DNA from: Coleophoma eucalyptorum
Taxonomy: Eukaryota; Ascomycota; Leotiomycetes; Helotiales; Dermateaceae
Assembly (NCBI GenBank): GCA_026120035.1
Contig: JALRME010000002.1
Span: 2,294,001 to 2,358,000, forward strand
Length of the DNA: 64,000 bases
Reading direction: 5' to 3'
Positions 11,259 through 21,963 of the stretch are shown one piece after another (position 1 is the first letter of the stretch; each line of letters begins with the position of its first letter). The notes under the pieces were generated by a model. It saw only the letters and a program-made list of their open reading frames with translations. It had not been told where the DNA came from and ran no database searches. Made by a program: the position numbers and the translations under genes.

Positions 11259-12491
11259 ATGGTCAACAAGGGTAAATTGAAGATGGCGCTCGTCGCTGAT
11301 AAGGGCGTGGATTTCAAAAAGTTGAACCAGAAGAAACAGCAGAAGCTTGCGCGCAAGGAGAAGAAGACAAAGGCGACCGCGGAAGGTGAATGGGAAGATG
11401 TCGAGGCTGAGGCTGAGGAGGATGATGGAGAGTCGTCCGATGAGGAGGAGGGTGAGGGTGAGAGTGATGATGAAGCAGAGAAGCCAAAAGAGGTGAGGTT
11501 TTTCTGGATATTTCTTGAGGTTAGAAACTAACGTCTGCAGATTGACTTTGCCGGTATTGACGAAAGCGATAGCGAATCTTCTGATGATGAGGGTGAGGGC
11601 ATAGAAGGCGATGGTGCTTCAGATGACGAGGATGATGAGGATATCCCAATGTCAGACTTGGAAGATCTGGACGAGGAAGAAAAGGAGGACATGATCCCAC
11701 ATCAACGCCTTACCATCAACAACACCATCGCCCTCACAGCCGCCCTGAAAAGAATCGCTCTCCCAATCTCAAAACTCCCTTTCTCCGAACATCAATCTAT
11801 CACGACCTCAGAACCCGTCAAGATCGAGGATGTCTCGGACGACTTGAACCGCGAGCTGGCTTTCTATGCGCAATCATTATCAGCAGTGCAGGAAGCGAGA
11901 GGATTGTTCAAGAAGGAGGGCGTCCCTTTCACGCGGCCGACGGATTACTTTGCCGAGATGGTCAAGGCCGATGAGCACATGGCCAAGATCAAGGCAAAGT
12001 TGATTGACGAGGCCGCTGGAAAGAAGGCCAGTGCCGACGCAAGGAAACAGCGAGATCTGAAGAAGTTCGGAAAGCAGGTCCAAATTGCCAAGTTGCAGGA
12101 GAGACAGAAGGAGACAAAGCAGACTATGGATAAGATTAAGTTGTTGAAGAGAAGTACGATGTTCTTTTCTTTTCTTAAAAAAATTCATCTTCTTTTACTA
12201 ACATAAGATCAAATAGAGCGTCAAGGAGCCGATACAGATAACACCAACGAGGCAGATCTCTTCGATGTTGCACTTGAGGAAGAAACTAAGCCCTCAAGAG
12301 GTGATCGCGAGAACCGGCCCAACAAGCGCGCCAAGAAGGATGCAAAGTTCGGTCACGGAGGCAAGAAGCGTTTTGGAAAGAGTGGTGATGCTGCTAGCAC
12401 GGGTGATATTCGAGGCTTCTCGAGCAAGAAGATGAAGGGTCACACTAAGTCAAGGCCAGGGAAGGCCCGGAGAGCTGGAGCGAGGAAGTAA
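11259..12491 (+). CDS. EBP2: rRNA-processing protein EBP2
   Basis: Model join(11259..11492, 11541..12153, 12217..12491), 373 aa. The N-terminal half is a long acidic Glu/Asp/Ser region. The conserved EBP2 core follows: RELAFYAQSLSAVQEARGLF, FTRPTDYFAEMVKADEHM, then a basic coiled coil (QIAKLQERQKETKQTMDKIK). The Lys/Arg/Gly-rich C-terminus (FGHGGKKRFGKS, KSRPGKARRAGARK) looks like a nucleolar targeting and RNA-binding tail. In yeast, Ebp2 is a nucleolar assembly factor needed for 27S pre-rRNA processing and 60S subunit formation. Both introns are short with canonical GT-AG ends, and the second has an ACTAAC branch. The start at 11259 (AAGATGG) gives the usual basic MVNKGKLK opening. Confidence 0.93.
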
Positions 12492-13020
12492 TCTAGCTTG
12501 ATCGGAAGAGAAAGTTAAAGACTGGAAAGGGGAAGGAAAATTTTGTTCTTCATGGTTGTTGGCGTTTGGGGGTGCGGAAATGCATACTTGTGGGGCCCAT
12601 TGGTATTCCGGTTCTGTATTGCTCCTGTCCATGGGTACTTATTCCACCTAGAAATAGTAGATGTACAATTCAACTTTTCTGTGCCTATTATATCTCTACG
12701 TCAAATACAGGCACAGGCCCTTGCAATCTCAGTACGTTGTGTTCTAAACACGCCGACTTTACTCATGTCAAGGTTCCTAAAGTTCCAGGGTCTTCACAAA
12801 CACAAGTACCATGCTACGTACAATTGATCTCACTAATATCTGACCTTACAAAGATATATATATTACCCTCCCTCGCTAAATCTTTTCTTCAGATCTCAAG
12901 AAAGGTCTTACTCTCGTGCAGATTATTATTCCTAGCTCTTGGCATTTCTCTCACCCGAATGTCTTACCTCCTACGCGTGTGTATACCGTCTCAGTTGTCC
13001 GAGCTTTCTTGATCCTTTTA

Positions 13021-13054
13021 TTTCTCTCTCTCTCTCTCTCTCTTTCTTTCCTTC
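13021..13054. repeat. (CT)n microsatellite
   Basis: An uninterrupted CT dinucleotide tract of roughly 30 bases is read directly. Similar, less regular CT tracts occur near 14310-14330 and 14350-14370. Confidence 0.9.
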
Positions 13055-16000
13055 ACATGCTCTGTCATCCGCACTTGACTGTCAGCATGGAATAAAAGTT
13101 GCCACCGTATACGTGTCTATAGAAATGGGGGCTGAGACGAGCCTTTTTCGAGATAGTATCTTAGATGGACCTTGGCATTCACAAAAATGGAAGTTACTGT
13201 TGCGTCATTCAGGAGTTTTTTTTATTTGCAATCTAATTGGGATTTTCTTGGGAAAGGGAGAAAGACTTGAATGGCATCTGTTTGGTTGTGAATTGTGGTA
13301 ATATAATGTGGAGTGCTGTAGGGTATGGGGTGAGGTAACTGGAAAGACAGTATGGCTCTCTCTCTGGGGAAAGTCAGAATTGAAGACAGGGTTCAGTCAT
13401 GGGATTCTCGTCAGGAGAGAGTGAGTGGCACGGTATGCTTTCTTTGCCACGCTCAAACAATGTGCTGTCTTGAAGTGTCGTGACTCTGATGGGGTGAATA
13501 TGTATGGGGGGTTGTTTGTGTTGGTGTTCGAAGTAGGTCTCTCATGTCAACGCTAGATCCATTTAGAAAGGGCGTTCTCTATTACACGAGGGGGATTCTG
13601 GCAATGGCTTTGTATGTGGCAGTTATGCACGCAATGAACTCGGAAGGAAAGGCGGCCGAGAAGCTGAGTAATTTCAGTGCTTTCTATCCTGTTACTGCCG
13701 GGTACACACATACCCAGCTCAGAGAAAAGGGCTTCGGGGATTTGTACTCTGTATCACCTTGGTCCGAACCAGTCTGTTCAGCTCGGGTGTCTCCCCCTCT
13801 GTACCTCCCTAAGACATCATCCATCAAGGTAGTCAGCATGACTCCCCACACTCCACAGACCTAACCGAGCTAGTAAGTTCTCACTTGCTCGTCTCAACTC
13901 ACAGGTGAGATAGGGAAGGGAGTAGCTCGCTATCTTCCTGTCGAGCCGACTTCCCCTACGGGTATTAAGTGTCCACTTCATGCACTGCTACGGCTACCTG
14001 GGGGCAAAACAACAGAAGAAGCAGAAGGGTGACGGGGAGATGGGAAATGTCCAAGCCCTCTAAACCGCGACGGTCGCTCGGTGACCATAGCCAGGATGCC
14101 AGCTGGTGTTGTCGAAGCTCTACCTCTCGGGTTCGGAAGTCAGCCGAAGGGCGAGAGAGGACGGATTGCGCGAGAGTCCGATCGAGCGATCAGTGAGATG
14201 GTGTTTGCCGTCTATTTTCCTCATCGCATTCTCCGTGCCGTGCTATGCCAACCAGTGTGCTACTACCACCTTTTCACATGTGGATTTCTCTCTGGAACGC
14301 CAAAAAAAGGCTCTCTCTCTTTCTCTCTCCACTACCCCAACTTTCCAACCCCGCCTCTCTCTCTCTCTCTTGCCTATATGTCGTGTCGTAACCGGCCCAA
14401 AACAGATAGGGTTTCATACGTGCTCGAGATAAGATGAGGACTGACGGTCTCTAGAGCCTGCATTCTCACTCATCCCCCACCTCCATCACTCAAGAGGGGA
14501 AAACCATCATTCGAGGACATAAACCCCTCATAACAACACCTCCTTGCTTTACTCGCTAGCATCCTCGCTGGGCTGACGTATTCCTTCGTTCTCTTCTCCA
14601 GTAGATCTCGAGTTCTGTATAGAGAGGAAGCGAAGGAGTTGTCGTTGTAGGAGGAAGGTATATCAAAATATGAGAGTCGCAATTAAGAAGATCTCAAAGA
14701 GGCTCGCATAGGTTAATAATACTGGATTGTGTGGTATGCAAGCTGTAAGGTAAGAACAAGCGTGGTAAGAGAGGAGTATACTGTGGGGCCGAGCCGTTCG
14801 CGTGTCTGGGAAAGGAACAAGCTTCCCGCGCGCAGTCCACGCCCACGTTTTTCCCGCAAGACAGCTCACGCATTTCTGTCTGCACTGGCTCTCTGCCTTG
14901 CTCTGCACTGCTCTACCTGCATCTGCACGGCGGAAGTGAAAAGGGATTTTTGCTTATTGTCGGCTACCATGCCAAAAGGCACGGCGGACGTGTTTTAAGG
15001 GGTACAGAACGGGAAGCCGAGCAGGGCAAATCCAGTAATCGAGACGCTGTTCGCGCTGAAGATGGACGGGCCAGAGGTCCCCTTCAGCGCTCCTGCGCAT
15101 TCCTATCCAACCAAGCCGACCGATGAGCTGCACCTTGCTGGATGACTGGCTCTTTTGCCTCACCGCCCATTTGGAATGTTCCCGCCCACTTGCAAACTTC
15201 ACCTCTAGGGGTCTTGTCTTCGTTTCACTAAGGATTTAGATAGAGGCAAGCCTCGGAGAAAATTTCAAGCAGGAGGGAAGAGTTGGATCTTTGTAGGGTG
15301 GCTGCCGGCTCTATAGGGTGGTTGATCGTGTGCGTACAGCTGAGCTGAGGCCATCAGGACCGTACTGTGCGGCCCTAGACACCTCTAGACATCTCACGAA
15401 CGGACGCGACACCGGGAGGCCAAAAGTGATTGACGCCATCCCGTGCGGAGAGGTGAATGATCCATCATCTGCTGCGCCCGCTAAATAACCATTTTGGCAA
15501 TCTACAGTCTATATAATCGACAATCTATGAACCTACGAACAGACCTTTTTGCTCGGCGTGGACGTGCTTCTCGCAACAGCAGGCCAAGAGGTAAAGCCCA
15601 AATTTGTCATCGGTGCAAAAGAACGTGAGTGTGAGTGGTAGGTAGGTTAGTAGGGTGGGCAGGTGGGTGACAAGTAGGGGACCTGCCAGCAAACTTTGAT
15701 AGGGTGCAGGTGGAGGGTGGGTGGAGGGCGGAGGGTGGAGGACATAGATGTGGTGGTGGCGGGCCGATCGATGGGTTTGATTGAGACCATCTGGCCCATG
15801 ATGAGACGCTTTCTCGTTAGGGTTGCTAATAGGCTGCGTGCTATTGTGCTACGTCTGTGAAATTCGGAGTGGCTGGGCTTGGGTCCAGTAGCGGTGGTCA
15901 CTATTGAAGGGGGTTTGGATGGCATAACGTGGGAATTTCGAGGTCTGGAAGCAGAGGTTGACAATGTCTCTTGTTATGTCGCTCCGCTTTGAGATGTGGT

Positions 16001-16201
16001 AATGGTCTTGTTTTGTTGTTGTTGGTTTGATTGGTCTGAGCCGAAAACGGTATGGGCCCTGGATCTGGAGAATGGCTGGAAGAGAAGATGGCTGCTTTGG
16101 TCTGTGCCATGCGCTTTCGCGCTCAGATTTGTTTCCATAATCCGATATCAGATGGGCGAGGGGGGGTATGACGATATTCCGTGTGAACACCGTCAATTCA
16201 G

Positions 16202-16224
16202 GTCAAGTCAAGTCAAGTCAAGTC
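16202..16224. repeat. (GTCAA)n pentanucleotide repeat
   Basis: Four head-to-tail copies of GTCAA, read directly, just upstream of the unassigned frame at 16265. Confidence 0.9.
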
Positions 16225-16264
16225 CCGGCTGGAGAAGGGAGGCTGAACGCGGCTGAGGAGAGCA

Positions 16265-16864
16265 ATGGCCGCGCACCGTAGACACGCTCTGCTGCTGCTG
16301 GCTATGACGGTATATGCCTTACCCTCGCTCGCTCTGGCTTTACCAATGCCGGTATTCCTGACGGGGCAGGGACATTGTTCTCGCACATACTTCGTACAAA
16401 GAGTCGGTGTGCTCCGGTGCAGTGGCTCGGATAGTCATCAGACTCGTGATGAGGCTCGGTATGCATTACGTTGGAAAGCGATCCATTGCTCGTTGAACAC
16501 CGTCATTTATGCTACCAGGAAGAAGGGGAATAACAAGCCTGCGACCACGCGGACGCGACAACAGGAGGCTGCTGTACGTTCGGGGTTGTTACAAGTTTGC
16601 AGCTCATACATCAGAAGTGGAGTGTCCCGTCCTCTGCATAAAAGGAGTTCGTTCAGATGGGATTGCGCGAATGCATGTTATTCTTGGTATCTAGAAGCGA
16701 GAGGCCCCTCTGTTACAGGTGCACTCCTTGGCCGAGGTGGAATCTGTTGGGTGCAACTGGGAGCTGGAATCCGGCCCAGAGCTGAAATTGGACTTTGTAA
16801 ACAAAATAAAAGCATTGTTGACCAATCTAAGCCGGGGCCGGCATGTCGAGAAGGGTCCTTCTAG
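16265..16864 (+). CDS. unassigned 199-codon open frame with signal-peptide-like start
   Basis: I do not recognise this frame. It begins MAAHRRHALLLLAMTVYALP, a basic then hydrophobic stretch ending in small residues like a secretion signal. It has about nine cysteines after that, spaced irregularly. No domain, repeat or internal intron is visible. An open frame of this length can occur by chance in 64 kb. It lies in the repeat-rich region upstream of samB, and one flank is a pentanucleotide repeat. It may be spurious or an orphan small secreted protein. Confidence 0.15.
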   Translation: MAAHRRHALLLLAMTVYALPSLALALPMPVFLTGQGHCSRTYFVQRVGVLRCSGSDSHQTRDEARYALRWKAIHCSLNTVIYATRKKGNNKPATTRTRQQEAAVRSGLLQVCSSYIRSGVSRPLHKRSSFRWDCANACYSWYLEARGPSVTGALLGRGGICWVQLGAGIRPRAEIGLCKQNKSIVDQSKPGPACREGSF

Positions 16865-16894
16865 AAATGCTGGAGGCGCATTGGGGGATAGGAG

Positions 16895-16978
16895 CAAAGT
16901 GTAAAGCGGAAAGTGTAAAGCGTAAAGCGTAAGGCGTAAGGCGCAGAGCGCAAAGCGTAAAGTGTAAAGTGTAAAGGG
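16895..16978. repeat. degenerate GTAAAGC/GTAAAGT tandem array
   Basis: About a dozen 6-8-bp units vary between GTAAAGC, GTAAAGT, GTAAGGC and GCAAAGC, read directly over about 84 bp. Confidence 0.88.
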
Positions 16979-17239
16979 TAGGGTTAGACGGCAATGTTTG
17001 CCTCTGCCACAATCCGCTCAGTCACTTACGGAAGACTGACGGAAGGTGGAAGGTGAAGGTGGTTTAGTTAGAGAAGGGGAAGCAAAAAAAACAACAGAGG
17101 GGCCAATCCCAGCGCTGCATTGCCCCTACGCCGCCACTTTCCAACTCCCTCTCGTTGCTGACTTACCACCTTACTCACGTCCTGACGCCCTCGTTCTACC
17201 GTACCCATCGTTGCTGCCTGACGGCCTGAACCCCAATCC

Positions 17240-17266
17240 CATTCATTCATTCATTCATTCATTCAT
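17240..17266. repeat. (CATT)n tetranucleotide repeat
   Basis: Six to seven head-to-tail CATT units read directly, about 0.93 kb upstream of the samB start codon. Confidence 0.9.
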
Positions 17267-18196
17267 TTATCCACTTCCTTCATTCGCAGAGCCGATCAGA
17301 AGCCGCCCCGTCCCATTTCTGCGTCGCCGTCCGCGAACAGTCAAGCACTGCAGCAGCCAGAGCGATCCAACATCGACATCTTTGCCTCCGCCAGCTCGTT
17401 CTCGAGTGTATTCTCTTTCTCCATCAACTTTTGTTTCTGGTCCATCCCAGGCTTTTTTTTTTCTCCGACGCTTTTTGCTTCGTGTTGTTCGTCTCTACTG
17501 TTGCTGAGCGCATTTGCATTTTGCTTCTCCCAGCGCGCCTGCCTCCGTAATTTCAGAGCCGAACAAGGACGGACCGTGCTCTTTGATTACTCGAGAGCCT
17601 TCTCTGATCTCTCGACCTTACCCAGCACCACGCCATCAGGAGGACCATCGTTCAACAACTCCCTTTCCAACCCTATCACCACCACCTGGAAAGTCTCTGC
17701 AGGCCTCTCTGCACATCTGGATATCTCAAGCACCGACCACCTGAAGCAGTGTGTCGATTAATTCGCCTTGGTTTTCCGGAGCATTGAGTCCTCGTCTCAC
17801 ACCGACGCATCGTCCTCGAGACAATTCGTCTCCTTCCTTCACCACGACAGTCACGACTTCATTTGCATCGATCCCTTCGAGTCCTTTACTCCATCCCGAC
17901 TCTACTTAAACGGATTATAATTGGCGGTACGACTTGATTCCTTCCCTGCGACGAATTTCTCGACCACGCTACAACCCAACCATCTTCTTGCCCGCATCAA
18001 CAAATAGTCCCCCCCTCCCTCCCTCCCAACTTGCATCACGAACCCGCAAGTAATCCTATTTACATCCCGATCTTTTGCAGCAAGCATTTCGGGATTGCTA
18101 CAATAAGCATCTCCAGTGTCGTCAGTTTGGCTGAGGCACTCCAATCAATCAAAACAGGCCATCCTCTCATCGGCACCTGCGCCGAGGATTTACATC

Positions 18197-20146
18197 ATGA
18201 GAGAAGTTAATTTCAGCATTCCAAATGTCAACAAGGCATCGGTGGGCATCACCACGGCCTTGTATGACCGCCGAGCCCTTGACTGCACCTCTACCCTTCC
18301 TCTCATTAATTCCCTCAACCACCTCGCCTACCTCACGACCTCCTCTGCACGAATCAGGGATATCCTGACCGTCGACGGCGGTGTCGAACGACTAATATGC
18401 CTACTCAAGGCCGGAAGGAGTAAAGATATGATGGATATGTGGAAGTGGAATTTGGCGTTCCAATGTGTTGTCAATATTGGTGTTCGCGGATCAGAAAATG
18501 TGCGAACTCGGGTTGTGGAGGCAGATATGGTCCCAGTCATCGCCACGATCTTAGACAATTACATCAAGGTTGTGGATAGATGCCGGGAGAAGGCAGAGGA
18601 GGCAAAGGCAAAGATGGTCCAGGAGCAGCGCCTGCATCACAAATCCAGCGAACACAGGAGTTCCCACAAAGGGCCTTCTTTTGGAAACAGGCCTTCACGC
18701 TTCGAGTCCGAATATCGAGCATCTCGCAGACAGCCACCTCCCCCATCTATCGAGATCCCCACAAACTTCAACAACACCAACAATAATGCTCCCAACACAG
18801 GCGTGTCCGACGGCATGGATATCACACCCACAGGGCCACAATTTGCCGTAGTCTCTCCACCAGAACGAACTTCCTTTTCCGTCCACCGACACCATCATAG
18901 AGGCCAAGAAGCACGCCAACACTTTCTATCACCTACCCGTCACCCTATCCAGCCTCTTGCGTCGGCAGTGCCTACAATGGATGGCACCAACCAATTCGAC
19001 CTCAGACCTGTCCGTGCCGTTGATCGCTTGCCTTCCATGGTACCAGGATTCCACTCAGGGCTCACATCCCAACCTGAGTCTCCAACCACACCACTTCCTC
19101 CCCCACAAATACGATCTCCAACTGTTCGACCGACCTCAATGTCTGCTCCAGCTGCTAGATCAAGGCGTAGACCATCCATTCGTCACCAGGCTTCTCTAGT
19201 TGGTGAATCAGAAGATCCAGCTGACAGTATGGTCTCTGATGAGTCTGCGGAGCCTGATGTAGCTAGCGGCAGCGGTAGCGGTGCAGAGATCCAATCGACC
19301 GTAGGTATACAGGATATGAGCATGGACGAAGGTGACAGCATGCTTACAGCTGTGGAATCACAATTGGGCCTAACCACACCAAATGGCTCAGAAGCTCAGG
19401 AAGCAGGAACTTTTAATATTACACATCGTTCTGCCATGGACGGAAGTATTAACATGGAAAACACCACTCCTACAGGTCCTGCCATTGGGCTGTCACCTGC
19501 CCAACCGGCCGTTGCGAACACTCCTCCCGCAATGCCCGCTCACTCAATCCCACGATATCTCCTCGACCGACCGACACCTACTAGTCCTCAAGTGCTGGCA
19601 GCTATGCCAAGAGATGAGGATGTCCTTATGTCTCTCCAGCTTTTAGCATATGTTTCAAAATACTGTAACCTCCGCTCATATTTCCAGAAGTCTCATCTTG
19701 TGCCAAAGCTCAAGATTGGTTCCGAGCTTCACCTACTTGATGCCGAAGAGGGATCTTCATATTCCTCTCCTGCAATGTCTCCAGCCTCATGCTCCTCGGG
19801 TCATGATCACGAGCACGACCACGAGCACGAATCCGAAGAGGAGGAGGAGGAGTACCTATTACCGGACGATTTCAACATTTTCCCACTAGTTGAAAAGTTC
19901 ACTGTTCGCCACCATAGCCAGGATATGCAATACTGGGCAGGCGTAGTAATGCGTAATCTGTGCCGGAAGGATGATTCAAGAGGTGGCATCAGGCAATGCG
20001 CATACTACCAATGCGGAAAATGGGAGGAGTATACTAGGCAATTTGCGAAGTGCAGAAGGTGCAGACGCACAAAGTATTGCAGCAAAGAATGCCAGAAGAG
20101 TGCATGGGTTTTCCACCGCCACTGGTGTGTGGCTGCAACTCAATGA
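18197..20146 (+). CDS. samB: MYND-type zinc finger protein SamB/Mub1
   Basis: Single exon, 649 aa. I start at the ATG at 18197 because the conserved opening MREVNFSIPNVNKASVGITT begins there. The open frame upstream has only non-ATG starts. The N-terminal ~160 residues are an Armadillo-like Mub1/SamB region (RIRDILTVDGGVERLICLLK). A long Pro/Ser/Thr-rich, probably disordered middle follows. A second helical block (EDVLMSLQLLAYVSKYCNLR) comes next, then a C-terminal MYND zinc finger at about 601-644 (CRRCRRTKYCSKECQKSAW). In yeast, Mub1 pairs with the Ubr2 E3 ligase to degrade Rpn4. In Aspergillus, SamB affects hyphal septation and conidiophore development. An Asp/Glu/His-rich stretch lies just before the last domain. 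Confidence 0.93.
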   Translation: MREVNFSIPNVNKASVGITTALYDRRALDCTSTLPLINSLNHLAYLTTSSARIRDILTVDGGVERLICLLKAGRSKDMMDMWKWNLAFQCVVNIGVRGSENVRTRVVEADMVPVIATILDNYIKVVDRCREKAEEAKAKMVQEQRLHHKSSEHRSSHKGPSFGNRPSRFESEYRASRRQPPPPSIEIPTNFNNTNNNAPNTGVSDGMDITPTGPQFAVVSPPERTSFSVHRHHHRGQEARQHFLSPTRHPIQPLASAVPTMDGTNQFDLRPVRAVDRLPSMVPGFHSGLTSQPESPTTPLPPPQIRSPTVRPTSMSAPAARSRRRPSIRHQASLVGESEDPADSMVSDESAEPDVASGSGSGAEIQSTVGIQDMSMDEGDSMLTAVESQLGLTTPNGSEAQEAGTFNITHRSAMDGSINMENTTPTGPAIGLSPAQPAVANTPPAMPAHSIPRYLLDRPTPTSPQVLAAMPRDEDVLMSLQLLAYVSKYCNLRSYFQKSHLVPKLKIGSELHLLDAEEGSSYSSPAMSPASCSSGHDHEHDHEHESEEEEEEYLLPDDFNIFPLVEKFTVRHHSQDMQYWAGVVMRNLCRKDDSRGGIRQCAYYQCGKWEEYTRQFAKCRRCRRTKYCSKECQKSAWVFHRHWCVAATQ

Positions 20147-21963
20147 TCAAACATTTTGATTAAGAGCATGGATCTTATTTTTGCACAGCATGGAGTGGCC
20201 AACGCGCCCAGCGATGAAAGCACGACTTTTTCAATGTACGGTCAACAATTGGCAACATCAGCATAACGGACCTGGCGTACCCCTGTTTTCGATACCTTTG
20301 CAGCAGCGTATTGTTTTAATTCCCCTTGTGTCTGCTATTCACCACGAAGGGGAGCATATCATACCAAATCCGGGCTTAGTTAGTCCAAAAGCTGTTACGT
20401 TCTCCTTGCATCGAAATATTTCATTTGTAGGAGTTCTGTTTGGGTGGATGGGATATTGTTGGAATTCAAGCATTGTTCATAAGGAAATGGATGATGTGAT
20501 TATGGTACGAGCGTGAGAGTCGCCTCGGAAACACGAATGGAGGGCCCAAGATGTTTAAAGAGCACAATATGGAGTGGCCTATAAAACTTTTCGAGTTTCA
20601 CGGGAGCCGCGTATATGGGGAATGGGTGGATGGAATTGGTGGATGCTCTTGGAGGGAGGCACGTTGACTCTTGTATATACCTTATGTACCTTGGGGGATT
20701 GAATACCACTGGATACATTTTTCGCCTTGATCACTTTTGGCTTTTTGCTATTGAGTTTTACAATCCTAGTGAAAGCTATGATTGATCTACGTTGTTTTTC
20801 ATGCCTGCAGTTGTGTCCCTCTGATATCAAGTTTTTTTCTACAACCTTGCAAATCTGCAAGTACAAGATGATTTGAGTTTTTTTGAGTAACGAGCGTAGT
20901 AGTTCGTGACCTTCGTACTTAATTTCGACAACTTTGATTTGTAGCATTTATTGATATCGGCATTTTATGAAAGCGGCTTACGAGTGCAAATTTTATTTCG
21001 AAGGGGCTGGGGAAATTGTCGTCGCTAGACAATTTTTTCTCCTTAAGGAATTATGGGGGAGCGGAATATTTCATGCTAGCAGAGATTACAGGGGTAGAAG
21101 GCTATATGTGAAGAAATAAGCCCATAGCAGTGCATTATTAAACTGGCCCAATTTGGCTCTATGCTTGCACTCTCATATAAATTGTTGAAAGCCCAGCAGT
21201 CATGTGATAGGCTTTGCTTGCCCTCCAGGCGTCAGTCGGTCAAGTCCTTAAGGCAGGACAGACGCTTATAGTCTGTCACAATCAAGAGCTTTTTAACTTA
21301 TAAGTGCACTTCAACTTGTATGTCGTTATTGGTTCAATATATGTACTTGGTTTGGCTGAATACTCTTTTGTTCTGCTAGGGGGGTGGAGAGGATACCGTC
21401 GTGAGTTTTGTTTAGTATTTGAGCTAGATGGTTCGATATCACGGTTGTTGATAGGCAATGCATTATTATCATGAACCTGACGAACTGGAGTACCGATGTT
21501 TAACGTCGTTGCCTGTATGGAAGCTCGTAACTAAAGGTTTTGAATGAGCTTTTAGGTATGTATGCTTCATGCAGTTGTTAAGCTTTGGGCCACACACCTT
21601 TTCAAATAACTCGTCAAGCCTTTGTCAACTTTTCTCTTAGAGCCTAGAAACCTAGCCTGTTACATTTCAACGTGATTGGCTTTGACTCTCAACTCCATCT
21701 CCCTTTCAGGCCTCTCGACCTCTCGAAGAAACTGACATTGAAATTAACTACGTCTATTTATTTCACGCTTTTCTGTACCCACAACCTTCAGCACTTCCCA
21801 TTTTCCTCGATAGCTCCGAGATCCAGCTCTAGCAGTCAGCTATTGGTGGTTACAAGTAGGAGGTTTTCTCAACTCTACTTACCTCCTTGGAAAAGCCACC
21901 ATATCGCAGGTCAAGCATCTCCCTGATACATACTCTCCCTACCAGCCAACGAACCAGGTGAAG
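20147..21963. other. intergenic region, samB to the C2H2-module gene
   Basis: A stretch of 1.8 kb, moderately AT-rich, with the samB 3' UTR and the promoter of the next gene. No supported gene, repeat or RNA is seen. Confidence 0.5.

Larger units (their letters stand above)
12492..18196. other. 5.7-kb gene-free region upstream of samB
   Basis: No convincing gene is found on either strand. Open frames exist but lack conserved motifs and overlap each other. The region contains CT-rich tracts, several microsatellites (listed separately) and a pyrimidine-rich stretch just before samB that looks like a long leader. A candidate leader intron with donor GTACGA near 17927 and acceptor TTTTGCAG at 18080 can be drawn. 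A long regulated promoter or unannotated noncoding RNA is possible. Confidence 0.5.

Noticed and set aside
13544..13864. 106-codon frame upstream of samB
   Set aside because: No conserved motif, and several other frames overlap nearby, as expected in noncoding DNA.
16202..17266. Possible CRISPR-like or satellite array
   Set aside because: The repeats are different simple microsatellites without unique spacers, in a eukaryotic genome.
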